Below, piece after piece: positions 8,412 to 16,591 of a stretch of DNA of 49,721 bases (the stretch's first letter is position 1; each line of letters opens with the position of its first letter). The translations under genes and the position numbers were made by a program. Below the pieces are notes generated by a model that did no database searches, was not told the DNA's origin, and saw only the letters and a list, made by a program, of their open reading frames with translations. The stretch is from Acidobacteriota bacterium (GTDB taxonomy: Bacteria > Acidobacteriota > Blastocatellia > Pyrinomonadales > Pyrinomonadaceae). The stretch covers positions 1 through 49,721 of the forward strand of contig JAFAOW010000046.1 of assembly GCA_019247455.1 (NCBI GenBank), in the 5' to 3' direction.

Positions 8412-9140
8412 TTACGGGCGCCGGACCCACTTTGTTTTATCCGACCACGTGATCGTCTTGCCGTCGTTCGAGACGGTTCCGGTCGTGCTCCAGCCCGTCG
8501 AGATGACGCCGTTGTTTACGAATGACGTCGCCTTACGAAAGGCGCGGCCCTCAGTGACTTTGAAAGTGAGCACCCCGGTCTCATAAAAAACACTCCCAAC
8601 ACCAGCATCGACCAAGCCATTCGCCTTATAGATCGTGTATGTTCCCGTGATGTCCGGGAGCACTTTTTCCGGCGGGGTTGGGGTCGGAGTAGGCGTCGGC
8701 GTGACTGCCGGTTTGACGGTGGGTTTAGCCGGCGGTGACGGCCACTTGTCCGAGTGACGTACAGCAAATGCATCGGGCAATGATTTGCTTTGGCGCACCC
8801 ATTTCGTTCCGTTCGACCAGTCCATGCGCGAACCGGTCGCATCTATGGCCGCGGACCCGCCCGGCGCATCGAAGTAGATAAGGCGACCGTTGCGAATGTA
8901 CGCTGTGCGGTTCTCGGCAGCAGTCCCATCGGCGGTATCACTAATGATGTCGATGATGTCGCCGCGCTGGCGGACAAAGATCAGGCTGCCGGTTACGAGC
9001 GAACCGTCGTTCTGATAGATGAGCCATGTTCCGGTGGGGTCGATGCTCCCAGGGACGGTCGAAGTTTGCGAGACAGGCTGAGAAACCGCCGCACCACATG
9101 AGACGAGCAGCATCAAGATGCAAAAGATTAGTGTCTTCAT
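8412..9140 (-). CDS. putative lipoprotein with two copies of a repeat domain
   Basis: A 242-residue protein. The N-terminus is a lipoprotein signal (LMLLVSCG, cleavage before Cys15 predicted). The mature part contains two similar beta-rich modules of about 80 residues, one starting DPTGTWLIYQNDG and one starting DITGTYTIYKANG. Both end in a Trp-Ser-x2-Thr-Lys-Trp-Val-Arg motif (MDWSNGTKWVRQ and ITWSDKTKWVRR), and a Pro/Thr-rich linker joins them. This is an internal duplication. I do not recognise the family. It is probably anchored in the outer or inner membrane facing the periplasm. The gene downstream on the same strand is tyrS; the gene upstream is another small secreted protein 16 bp away. 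Confidence 0.7.
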   Translation of the reverse strand: MKTLIFCILMLLVSCGAAVSQPVSQTSTVPGSIDPTGTWLIYQNDGSLVTGSLIFVRQRGDIIDIISDTADGTAAENRTAYIRNGRLIYFDAPGGSAAIDATGSRMDWSNGTKWVRQSKSLPDAFAVRHSDKWPSPPAKPTVKPAVTPTPTPTPTPPEKVLPDITGTYTIYKANGLVDAGVGSVFYETGVLTFKVTEGRAFRKATSFVNNGVISTGWSTTGTVSNDGKTITWSDKTKWVRRP

Positions 9141-9155
9141 ACTGATAAGAACGAG

Positions 9156-9575
9156 CTATAGCTCTTTTTCTTTCACGGCTATGGATACGGTACCGTCCTT
9201 AACGAACCCGATCGATCCTTTGCCGCTTTCGAAGGAGATCGGAATCGCGTCCATCGCATCCGGAATGCCGTAGTCGATGCGATAAAGCCAGACCTCGCGA
9301 TCATCGATCGTCTTCTTTACGTCCGGCTCGCCGAGCAGCTTCACTACATCGGCTTGAGAACCGAGGCCGCGGTTATTCTTAATGAAAAGATCGCGACTCA
9401 TTCGCCCGCGCTCAATGGCGTCGCCGGCGATCCATTCAGCAGACGAGAACGGCCGTGGCGAGTAATCACGCCAAGGCTTCTTGAAGCCCATGCAGGCGAT
9501 GTTCAGGGATGCGAGCATTAGCACGCAGATAGTGAGGTCGAACCATGCCCGGCCCAATGAACCGATCCGTTTCAT
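9156..9575 (-). CDS. BamE/SmpA-like small secreted protein
   Basis: A protein of 139 residues if begun at the ATG at 9575, which has AGGAAGAG upstream and yields a signal-peptide-like start (hydrophobic FDLTICVLMLASLNIACMG); an ATG at 9623 would add 16 residues. Residues about 75-110 (LGSQADVVKLLGEPDVKKTI then DDREVWLYRIDYG) follow the SmpA/OmlA/BamE pattern, in which a helix and the Leu-Leu-Gly-x-Pro turn precede a Trp-x-Tyr strand. In E. coli BamE belongs to the outer-membrane protein assembly complex, but this fold is used by many unrelated periplasmic proteins. The lipobox is imperfect. The fold is moderately supported; function unknown. Confidence 0.65.
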   Translation of the reverse strand: MKRIGSLGRAWFDLTICVLMLASLNIACMGFKKPWRDYSPRPFSSAEWIAGDAIERGRMSRDLFIKNNRGLGSQADVVKLLGEPDVKKTIDDREVWLYRIDYGIPDAMDAIPISFESGKGSIGFVKDGTVSIAVKEKEL

Positions 9576-9653
9576 CTTGCTCTTCCTGAAAGCGCCGGAA
9601 AACTCGCTCGGACGCGTCGTCAAATGATGGGGTGAGCAATTATGCCATAAAAA

Positions 9654-10064
9654 TCAAGGATGCGTCTTATTGCACCTTTCAAGCGTGAAGCGCCACACCA
9701 TTCGCTTTTGAGAGTCCTCGTACTGGTACTTGCCGTCGACGATGTTCCACATGCCCATGAATTCCCAGCACCCAGGGCCTAATTTGTTGAATAAAGGAAC
9801 GCTTATGCCCGCTTGGACCGCGTGTAGCAAGGCCTGGTTTTGCGAGTCGAGTTTCTGGTCGCCGCGGCGGCCGTTGCCGGTGTAAAGGATGGTCTCAGAA
9901 GTATTCCCGTGGGTATCAGGGTAGCAGGGATTAATGCGGCCGAAATCGGTGAGGAGAGAAATGAGCCGGCCATTTCGCTCATAGATGCCGTTGCGGATCT
10001 TGTGAACGGAATTTACTTCCGCCCAGGTCAGGATCGTGCCGGTGGTCCACGCGAGGTCGCTCAT
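9654..10064 (-). CDS. stand-alone SRA/YDG-like domain protein
   Basis: A 136-residue protein made almost wholly of one domain resembling the SRA (SET and RING associated, PUA-like) modules of McrA-type HNH restriction enzymes. Features seen: an early Asn-x-x-His-Lys-Ile element, the core ILYTGNGRRGDQKL, a following helix SQNQALLHAVQAG, the ISVPLF strand, and a closing VWRFTLER strand. SRA domains flip and read 5-methyl- or 5-hydroxymethylcytosine. Here no HNH or other nuclease domain is attached and no restriction gene is adjacent; dprA is divergently encoded 61 bp away. The fold call rests on pattern memory and is moderate; binding to modified DNA is inference. See findings. Confidence 0.55.
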   Translation of the reverse strand: MSDLAWTTGTILTWAEVNSVHKIRNGIYERNGRLISLLTDFGRINPCYPDTHGNTSETILYTGNGRRGDQKLDSQNQALLHAVQAGISVPLFNKLGPGCWEFMGMWNIVDGKYQYEDSQKRMVWRFTLERCNKTHP

Positions 10065-10087
10065 TCTGCTATTTTACGACGCGGGTC

Positions 10088-10116
10088 TTGCGCTTTTCCT
10101 CTGAGGCACTTATTTT
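10088..10116 (+). promoter_or_regulatory. possible dprA promoter
   Basis: TTGCGC (10088-10093), 17 bp, TATTTT (10111-10116). The match is moderate. The predicted start of transcription lies within about 3 bases of the dprA ATG, which would make the mRNA effectively leaderless. Confidence 0.35.
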
Positions 10117-10125
10117 CGAATCGAT

Positions 10126-11253
10126 ATGCTCTCATGGATCTCCCTCAATATGACTCCCGGGGTCGGCCCGCGCGCGGCGACGAAGCTTTTGGAAAGATTT
10201 GGGTCTGCGGATGCCGTATTTCACGCGAGGCGACACGAGCTGGAGCAGCTTCGGCTCAAGCCCGAAACGATCGAAAGCATTCTTAAGAATGAGTTCAGTG
10301 ACAAGGCCGCTCACGAACTGGATGAAGTAAAGCGCCTCGGCGGCGATGTACTCATTCTCGATGACGGCAGCTACCCGCTGCTGCTGCGGGAGATCGACGA
10401 CCCGCCGCCCGTCCTGTATGTAAAGGGAGACTGGCAGGCGTGCTTTGACCAGCCGTGCGTCGGCGTGATCGGCTCGCGTATGTGCTCGACCTACGGCGAG
10501 AATGCGTCGGAAATGCTTTCGCGAGATCTTGCTTCGCGTGGGCTGACCGTCGTTTCGGGCCTTGCGAGGGGCATCGACGCCGCGGCACATCGAGGCGCCA
10601 TTCACGGTAAGGGCCGCACCGTTGCCGTCATGGGAACGGGTATAGATAATGTGTATCCGCGCGAGAATAACGGCCTTGTGCGCGAGATCCTCGCGAAGGG
10701 CGGGTGTCTTGTGACACAGTTCCCGCTCGGCACGCCGCCGCTGAAGGACAACTTTCCCTATCGCAATCGAATCATAAGCGGGCTTAGCCATGGAGTTCTG
10801 ATCGTCGAGGCCTCGGAAAGGAGCGGCTCGTTGATAACAGCGCGTCTGGCGTCGGAACAGAACCGGGAAGTGATGGCCGTGCCCGGCAACATCACGTCCG
10901 GGAACTCATTCGGCACGAACTATTTGATAAAGAGCGGGGCCAAGCTCGTGCAGCAGTGGCAGGACGTCGTCGCGGAACTGCCGAGCCAGATAGCAGCATC
11001 GATCCTGCCGCCGAAAGTCGAGGAAGAAAGACCGGAGAACCAAGCGGGTCAGCCCGACCTGGCGCCGGCGGACCTGACCGATAACGAGCGGACCGTCTGG
11101 TCGCTGCTGAAGCCCGATGAGGCCACCCACATCGACATCCTTTTGGAGGCAAGCGGGCTGTCATTTGGCGATCTGAACGCGGCGTTGGTGAGCCTCGATA
11201 TCCGCGACTTGATCAGGGTGCTCCCGGGCAAGAATTACGCCAGGCGTATGTAG
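10126..11253 (+). CDS. dprA: DNA-processing protein DprA/Smf
   Basis: A 375-residue protein that loads RecA onto incoming single-stranded DNA during natural transformation. Residues 1-60 hold a helix-hairpin-helix region (LNMTPGVGPRAATKLLERFG). Residues about 95-295 form the Rossmann-like core with the family signatures CVGVIGSRMCSTYG, VVSGLARGIDAAAHRGA, AVMGTGIDNVYPREN and the GSLITARLASEQNREVMAVP segment. The C-terminal 65 residues are the DprA winged helix (DLTDNERTVWSLLKPDEATH). The length and domain set are standard. It is followed by a terminator-like hairpin and then topA, a dprA-topA order common in bacteria. Its presence suggests competence or a role in recombination; no pilus genes are in the window. 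Confidence 0.95.
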   Translation: MLSWISLNMTPGVGPRAATKLLERFGSADAVFHARRHELEQLRLKPETIESILKNEFSDKAAHELDEVKRLGGDVLILDDGSYPLLLREIDDPPPVLYVKGDWQACFDQPCVGVIGSRMCSTYGENASEMLSRDLASRGLTVVSGLARGIDAAAHRGAIHGKGRTVAVMGTGIDNVYPRENNGLVREILAKGGCLVTQFPLGTPPLKDNFPYRNRIISGLSHGVLIVEASERSGSLITARLASEQNREVMAVPGNITSGNSFGTNYLIKSGAKLVQQWQDVVAELPSQIAASILPPKVEEERPENQAGQPDLAPADLTDNERTVWSLLKPDEATHIDILLEASGLSFGDLNAALVSLDIRDLIRVLPGKNYARRM

Positions 11254-11261
11254 AGGCAAAT

Positions 11262-11291
11262 TTGACAGACCTCTTTGCGAGGTGTTAGAAC
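11262..11291 (+). promoter_or_regulatory. candidate topA promoter
   Basis: Perfect -35 TTGACA (11262-11267), 18-bp spacer, TAGAAC (11286-11291) preceded by TG-T, an extended -10. Transcription would begin near 11298, exactly at the foot of the hairpin at 11299-11327. An 18-bp spacer is typical of promoters that respond to supercoiling, which would suit topA, but that is inference. Confidence 0.5.
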
Positions 11292-11298
11292 TCAAAAC

Positions 11299-11336
11299 CG
11301 TCAGCACTTCACGAGAGGTGTCTGACGTATTTTTTT
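11299..11336 (+). terminator. intrinsic terminator or attenuator between dprA and topA
   Basis: CGTCAG-CACTTC (11299-11310), loop ACGA, GAGGTG-T-CTGACG (11315-11327) form a 12-bp stem with one bulged T. It is followed within three bases by seven consecutive Ts (11330-11336). This is a textbook Rho-independent terminator for dprA. It ends only 12 bases before the topA ATG, so topA transcripts from the promoter at 11262-11291 must read through it. Confidence 0.8.
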
Positions 11337-11348
11337 CGAGAAGTATCG

Positions 11349-13901
11349 ATGTCGAAGAATCTTTTAATAGTCGAGAGCCCCGCGAAGGCAAAAACGATCG
11401 AGAAGATCCTGGGTAAGGATTTTCAGGTCAACAGCTGCTACGGCCACATTCGCGATCTTGAAAAGGCGGGGATGGGGATCGACGTCGAGCATGATTTTCA
11501 GCCGCGTTATATCGTTCCCGAAGAAAAGAAAAAGGTGGTTCGTGAGCTGAAGTCGCTGGCCAAGAGTTCCGATGAAGTCTGGCTCGCCACCGACGAGGAC
11601 CGGGAAGGCGAAGCGATCAGCTGGCACCTTTGCGAGGTCCTTGGCCTCGATCCCGCATCCACCAAGCGAATTGTTTTTCACGAGATCACAAAGCCCGCGA
11701 TACAGGATGCGGTGACGAATCCGCGTACTGTGAATATGGACCTCGTGATGGCACAGCAGGCGCGGAGAGTTCTGGACCGTATCGTCGGTTTTGAACTTAG
11801 CCCAGTTCTTTGGCGAAAGATCAGCACGAGCAACAAGAACCTTAGTGCCGGGCGCGTGCAGAGCGTCGCGGTTCGACTGATCGCCGATCGCGAACGAGAG
11901 ATAAACGCCTTTGAGCCAGTGAGCCACTTCAAGATCGAAGGCGTATTCAGCGCGGAGGACATCACCGGAAAACCTGTGACCTTCAAGGCGGAGGGCAGAA
12001 AGCAGAACAGCACCGAAGATGCGGAGCGGTTTTTGAACGGCTGCATTGGTGCGGATTACAAGGTCACTGACATCCGCGTCAAGCCCGGGAAACGCTCGCC
12101 GGCTCCGCCATTTACGACCTCAACACTGCAGCAGGAAGCATCGAGAAAGCTGGGTTATGGCGTCGGCAAGACGATGCTCATCGCCCAAAAGCTCTATGAG
12201 AACGGTCACATAACTTATATGCGGACCGACAGCGTCAACCTAAGCGATACGGCGATGAGCGATATTTCGACAGCCGTCAGGGAGCTTTACGGAGAGAGTT
12301 ATCATCAGTCGCGCAAGTTCAAAAATAAGAATGAATCCGCCCAAGAGGCTCATGAGGCGATCCGGCCCACCTCGGCCCGGGCGGCGACGATCAGCGACCC
12401 AGAGTGGCAGCGATTGTATGAACTTATCTGGAAGCGGACGATGGCCTCGCAAATGGCGGATGCCGAGCTGGAGAGGACCACGGTCAATATCGAGATCTCG
12501 ACGAACAAAGAGGAACTGACCGCCTCGGGCGAAGTGTTGAAGTTCGACGGGTTTCTGAAGGTCTATCGAGAAGATAAGGACGAGGACGACCAGGATGAGG
12601 CGTCGGAAGGGATGCTGCCGCCGATGAGGGTAGGCCAGATGCTGCCTCTGGTCGAGCTGCGAGCGACCGAGAGATTCAGCCGTCCTCAGCCGCGATACAC
12701 AGAGGCTTCACTAGTCAAAAAGCTCGAGGAGCTTGGCATCGGCAGGCCATCGACGTACGCGCCGACCATTTCGACGATCCAAAAGCGCGAGTACGTTGAA
12801 AAACGCGACAAAGAAGGGACTCCCCGAGCCTATCGCGTGCTGGTATTAAAGGACGATTCCGTCAGCAAGCGAGAGGAGTCGGAAAATACGGGAGCCGAAA
12901 AGGGCAAGCTGTTCCCGACCGACCTCGGACTCGTGGTGACGGACTTTCTCAAGCAATATTTCGACGACATCATGGACTACGGGTTCACGGCGAAGATCGA
13001 AGAAGAGTTCGACGAGGTCGCGAACGGCAAGCTGAAGTGGACCGAGATGATCGATGAGTTTTACGGGCCATTCAAGAAGGACGTCGCGAATACTATCGAG
13101 AACGCGGAACGCGTAAAGGGCGAAAGAGTGCTTGGCACCGACCCCGAGAGCGGCAAACCCGTTGTTGCCCGTATGGCCCGCTACGGCCCCATTATTCAGA
13201 TCGGCAGCGTTTCTGAGGAGGAGAAGCCTCGTTTCGCCAAGATCCCGTCAGGACAGAGCATCGAGACCATAACATTTGAAGAAGCCCTTACTTTGTTCAA
13301 GCTTCAGGGCGCGATGGGCAGTTATGAGGGCAAAGAGATCTCAGTGAATGTCGGCCGCTTCGGCCCATACGTGAAATGGGGCGATGATTTTATCTCTATT
13401 CCGCGCGGTACCGACCTCTCCACAGTGGACGCCGAAAAGGCGATCGAGTATATAAAAGCGAAGCAGGCGGCGGATGCACCTGTCGGCTATTTTGGCGAAA
13501 AGCCCATCACGAAAGGTACGGGGCGCTTTGGCCCGTTCATCAAGTGGGATGGATTGTTTATCAACGTGCCGCGAAGGTACGATTTTGAGAACCTGACGCA
13601 GGCCGAGATGAACGAGCTGATCGAGGCCAAGCTTCACAAGGAGGCAAATCGCTATATCCAGCGCTGGGAGGATGAGAAGATCTCGGTCGAGAACGCCCGC
13701 TGGGGTCCCGTGATCAAATTCGGTAAAAAGGTCATTAATATCCCGAAAAGGCCAGACGGAACAAGAGTTACGGCCGAAGAAGCGGGTGCAATGACGCTCG
13801 AAGAGGTCAAACGGCTTATTGAGGAACAGCTTCCCGGTGCTTTCACAAAGAAGACCAAGCCTCCAGCAAAGCGAACTCGGGCACCTCGTGCGGCCAGTTG
13901 A
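11349..13901 (+). CDS. topA: DNA topoisomerase I
   Basis: An 850-residue type IA topoisomerase that relaxes negative supercoils. The N-terminal Toprim domain has LLIVESPAKAKTIEKILG and the acidic ATDEDREGEAIS triad. The catalytic tyrosine is Tyr290 in ITYMRTDSVNLS. The C-terminal region lacks the four-cysteine zinc fingers of E. coli TopA. Instead it carries four Topo_C repeats, recognisable by the Arg-Phe/Trp/Tyr-Gly-Pro core (ARYGPIIQIG, GRFGPYVKWG, GRFGPFIKWD, ARWGPVIKFG) between residues about 595 and 795, and a Lys/Arg-rich tail. An acidic insertion (DEDDQDEAS) lies near residue 415. The start follows a terminator-like hairpin by 12 bases. Confidence 0.97.
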   Translation: MSKNLLIVESPAKAKTIEKILGKDFQVNSCYGHIRDLEKAGMGIDVEHDFQPRYIVPEEKKKVVRELKSLAKSSDEVWLATDEDREGEAISWHLCEVLGLDPASTKRIVFHEITKPAIQDAVTNPRTVNMDLVMAQQARRVLDRIVGFELSPVLWRKISTSNKNLSAGRVQSVAVRLIADREREINAFEPVSHFKIEGVFSAEDITGKPVTFKAEGRKQNSTEDAERFLNGCIGADYKVTDIRVKPGKRSPAPPFTTSTLQQEASRKLGYGVGKTMLIAQKLYENGHITYMRTDSVNLSDTAMSDISTAVRELYGESYHQSRKFKNKNESAQEAHEAIRPTSARAATISDPEWQRLYELIWKRTMASQMADAELERTTVNIEISTNKEELTASGEVLKFDGFLKVYREDKDEDDQDEASEGMLPPMRVGQMLPLVELRATERFSRPQPRYTEASLVKKLEELGIGRPSTYAPTISTIQKREYVEKRDKEGTPRAYRVLVLKDDSVSKREESENTGAEKGKLFPTDLGLVVTDFLKQYFDDIMDYGFTAKIEEEFDEVANGKLKWTEMIDEFYGPFKKDVANTIENAERVKGERVLGTDPESGKPVVARMARYGPIIQIGSVSEEEKPRFAKIPSGQSIETITFEEALTLFKLQGAMGSYEGKEISVNVGRFGPYVKWGDDFISIPRGTDLSTVDAEKAIEYIKAKQAADAPVGYFGEKPITKGTGRFGPFIKWDGLFINVPRRYDFENLTQAEMNELIEAKLHKEANRYIQRWEDEKISVENARWGPVIKFGKKVINIPKRPDGTRVTAEEAGAMTLEEVKRLIEEQLPGAFTKKTKPPAKRTRAPRAAS

Positions 13902-13919
13902 CGGTGGGTGTGCAAAGGT

Positions 13920-13956
13920 ATTGCCAAAATGCGGATCGTGATTATAAAATGGCAAT
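13920..13956 (+). promoter_or_regulatory. promoter embedded in an inverted repeat
   Basis: TTGCCA (13921-13926), 16 bp, TATAAA (13943-13948) forms a good sigma70-like promoter for the methyltransferase gene. ATTGCCA (13920-13926) and TGGCAAT (13950-13956) are perfect inverted 7-mers flanking it, so a dimeric regulator could cover the whole promoter. The predicted leader is about 65 bases. Confidence 0.5.
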
Positions 13957-14020
13957 CGATAACTCGAATGTGACGTCTGATACGGGGGCTGACGAGTCAG
14001 TTCCGGTATAACGTGTCTCG

Positions 14021-14602
14021 ATGAACGAAAATCTCCAATTCCTACAGGCGTTTTTAAAAAACCCGTTAAACGTGGGCGCCATCGCCCCAAGCTCACCCGA
14101 ATTGGCCGCAGAAATGCTGGCCGGAATTACTCCTCACGACGATAATATTGTGCTTGAATTGGGCGTTGGTACCGGCGCGATCACCAAGTTCCTTCGCTCC
14201 GCGATCCCGAGCCGCGGGTCGTATCTCGGCATCGAGCTTGATGAAGATCTCGTCAAGACACTCAATAAGAACTATCCGGATATGAATATCATCTGCGGCA
14301 ATGCCGCCGAAGCTTACAGGATCCATGAGGAATCAGGTCTTGGAAAGGTTCGTTATCTGGTTTGCTGCCTGCCTTTCGTTTCATTGCCGAAAGAGGTCAG
14401 CGAGATGGTGTTGACCGAGATCGAGAAGTTCATGGATGAGGGCTGCGAGCTGCGGATATTTCAATACGCCCACGGGTATTTCCTGCCGCCGGCCATCAAG
14501 CTTCGCGAGCTACTCAAGAATCGCTACGGTAAATCCCGCCGCAGCCCCCTTGTCCTAAAGAATGTCCCGCCCGCTTTTACGCTTACCTGGTCCACCGTCT
14601 AG
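14021..14602 (+). CDS. SAM-dependent methyltransferase, phospholipid N-methyltransferase-like
   Basis: A 193-residue class I methyltransferase. It opens with FLQAFLKNPLNVGAIAPSS, typical of the COG3963 phospholipid N-methyltransferase group. The SAM-binding motif I is VLELGVGTGAITKFL and the acidic residue at the end of strand beta-2 is in YLGIELDEDLVKTL. A motif IV-like LVCCLPFVSLP follows, corresponding to the Leu-Pro-Phe segment seen in PmtA. PmtA-type enzymes methylate phosphatidylethanolamine stepwise to phosphatidylcholine at the cytoplasmic membrane face. The rRNA adenine dimethylases are distant relatives and cannot be fully excluded. It is a single gene with its own promoter inside an inverted repeat. 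Confidence 0.82.
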   Translation: MNENLQFLQAFLKNPLNVGAIAPSSPELAAEMLAGITPHDDNIVLELGVGTGAITKFLRSAIPSRGSYLGIELDEDLVKTLNKNYPDMNIICGNAAEAYRIHEESGLGKVRYLVCCLPFVSLPKEVSEMVLTEIEKFMDEGCELRIFQYAHGYFLPPAIKLRELLKNRYGKSRRSPLVLKNVPPAFTLTWSTV

Positions 14603-14709
14603 AGTGGTTTCTTAACGACGCCCGCTGAGAGAATTTCGCCCTCGTGTGATATAACACTAAGCAAATCTCTACAGCAGATTCATTTCAAAATTCAGGAGAA
14701 CCGATTTTT

Positions 14710-16527
14710 ATGCTAAGACGCAGGCTCTTTGGCGTGCTTTTGATCTACGCTTTTTTGCTGCCCACGTTTACCTTCGCCCAGACGGGAAAGATCTATGAGG
14801 CGCCGAAGGACGTCCTCGACCAGATAAGGGAAGAGGGTACGACGCGTTCGCAGATAATGCAGACGCTCGCATATCTGTCGGACGTGATAGGCCCCAGGCT
14901 GACGGCAAGCCCCGGGATGAAGCGGGGGAACGAATGGACCCGTGACACGCTTGCCAAATGGGGAATGCAAAATGCGCATCTCGAGTCGTGGGGACCATTT
15001 GGACGAGGATGGACGCTCAGGAAGTTCTATGCGAATGTTGACGGCCCGACCGTCTTTCCGCTCATTGCCTATCCAAAGGCGTGGTCCCCGGGAACCGACA
15101 CGCTCGTTCCATCTCCGCCAGCGGCGCCGGCAGGCAAGGGTAAAGGAAAAGCGACGGAGCCTGCACCTGTTAAGCCCGCAGACACCGCTTATACAGGCGA
15201 AGTCGTTCATTTCAACGCGACCAATGACGCCGAATTGGATCAATGGAAGGGCAAGCTTAAGGGAAAGATAGTGCTTGTCGGGGCGCTTCGCGACATCCCG
15301 GCCCGGATGGAAGCGCCCGGTAAACGCTACACGGATACCGAACTCGTCAATCTTGCAAACGCCCCGGATCCTTCCGTCCGTCCACCGGCAGCGATCGGTC
15401 CGACGCCGACCCCGAATCCAAATGCGGGCGCGCCAGCCAGCTTCCAGCAACAGGCGCAGTTCAACGCAAAACGCTTTCGCTTCCTGGCGGACGAAGGTGC
15501 GGCGATCCTGATCGACGGAGCTCGCGGCGATGGTGGGACGATATTCGTTCAGCAGGCCGCGGCGGTCGCCCCCGCTCCACCGGCAGACGGCAGTACACCA
15601 CCGCCGACACCGAGAATCTATGAGAAGGACGCGCGGATTCCGATCCAGATCAGCGCCGCCGGTGAGCATTTCAACCGCTTGGCGCGTATGGTCGATGCCG
15701 GTGAGAAGGTAACGATGACCGTTGATCTCAAAGTGGAGTATCAGGACAAGGACCTTAACGGCTATAACACCATTGCCGAGATCCCGGGCACTGACCTCAA
15801 GGATGAGATCGTAATGCTGGGCGGCCATCTGGATTCGTGGCAGTCTGGAACCGGAGCAACCGACAACGGAGCGGGCTGCGCGGTGATGATGGAGGCGATG
15901 CGGATACTTCAGACGCTTGGCTTGAAACCGCGACGGACGATCCGTATCGCACTTTGGACCGGGGAGGAGCAGGGGCTGCTTGGCTCGCGCCAATATGTTG
16001 CTCAGCATTTCGGCTACATGGGTGAATATCCTCCGCCTGTATTCAATACGCCTGGCGGCGGACCACCGGCTCCCCGGCCAGCCGGCGGACCGCCGCCGAT
16101 CCTCACCAAAATGCCGGAGTACGACAAGTTGTCGGCATACTTCAACATCGATAACGGTACGGGTAAGATCCGCGGGATCTATGAGCAGGGAAATGACAAC
16201 GTCCGGCCGATATTCCGGCAGTGGTTCCGAGCGTTCCGTGATCCCAAATGGTTCAACGGCAGCGACAAGGTTGATTTCAGCGCGGGGACGATATCGCTCG
16301 CAAACACAGGCGGAACCGATCACCAGAGCTTCGATGCGATCGGACTACCTGGTTTCCAGTTCATCCAAGACGCGATCGAATACGACACTCGTACGCACCA
16401 TTCGAATATGGATGTCTTCGACCGCATTCAGGCCGACGACATGAAGCAAATGGCGATCATTCTCGCGACGTTTGTCTACCAAACGGCGATGATGGATGAG
16501 AAGATGCCAAAGAAAATGGTGCGTTAG
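14710..16527 (+). CDS. secreted M28-family metallopeptidase
   Basis: A 605-residue exported aminopeptidase-like protein. The signal peptide covers residues 1-24 (LLIYAFLLPTFTFAQ). An inserted PA-like region with Pro/Ala-rich linkers occupies about residues 120-330. The di-zinc site of M28 peptidases is complete: His373 in GGHLDSW, bridging Asp385 in GATDNGAG, catalytic Glu419 with Glu420 in WTGEEQG, Asp481 in NIDNGTGK and a His at 563/564 in THHSNMD. A Pro/Gly-rich loop sits before Asp481. Related proteins act as carboxypeptidase Q-like or leucyl aminopeptidases on peptides in the periplasm or outside the cell. A TATAAC box at 14650-14655 may be its -10. A stable hairpin follows it. Confidence 0.92.
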   Translation: MLRRRLFGVLLIYAFLLPTFTFAQTGKIYEAPKDVLDQIREEGTTRSQIMQTLAYLSDVIGPRLTASPGMKRGNEWTRDTLAKWGMQNAHLESWGPFGRGWTLRKFYANVDGPTVFPLIAYPKAWSPGTDTLVPSPPAAPAGKGKGKATEPAPVKPADTAYTGEVVHFNATNDAELDQWKGKLKGKIVLVGALRDIPARMEAPGKRYTDTELVNLANAPDPSVRPPAAIGPTPTPNPNAGAPASFQQQAQFNAKRFRFLADEGAAILIDGARGDGGTIFVQQAAAVAPAPPADGSTPPPTPRIYEKDARIPIQISAAGEHFNRLARMVDAGEKVTMTVDLKVEYQDKDLNGYNTIAEIPGTDLKDEIVMLGGHLDSWQSGTGATDNGAGCAVMMEAMRILQTLGLKPRRTIRIALWTGEEQGLLGSRQYVAQHFGYMGEYPPPVFNTPGGGPPAPRPAGGPPPILTKMPEYDKLSAYFNIDNGTGKIRGIYEQGNDNVRPIFRQWFRAFRDPKWFNGSDKVDFSAGTISLANTGGTDHQSFDAIGLPGFQFIQDAIEYDTRTHHSNMDVFDRIQADDMKQMAIILATFVYQTAMMDEKMPKKMVR

Positions 16528-16543
16528 CCGCTGATGATATGAC

Positions 16544-16570
16544 GGCCCCGGCGACAAACCGGCTGGGGCC
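16544..16570 (+). terminator. GC-rich hairpin after M28 peptidase gene
   Basis: GGCCCC (16544-16549) pairs with GGGGCC (16565-16570), with a second CCGG/CCGG pairing inside. It follows the stop codon by 17 bases. There is no T-run, so intrinsic termination is uncertain. Confidence 0.45.
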
Positions 16571-16591
16571 TTACCTCCTCCAAACGATGCT

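Noticed and set aside
14713-16323. 536-residue open frame on the minus strand
   Set aside because: It lies entirely opposite the M28 peptidase gene, is rich in Arg and His, and shows no motif; it is a shadow of a high-GC gene.
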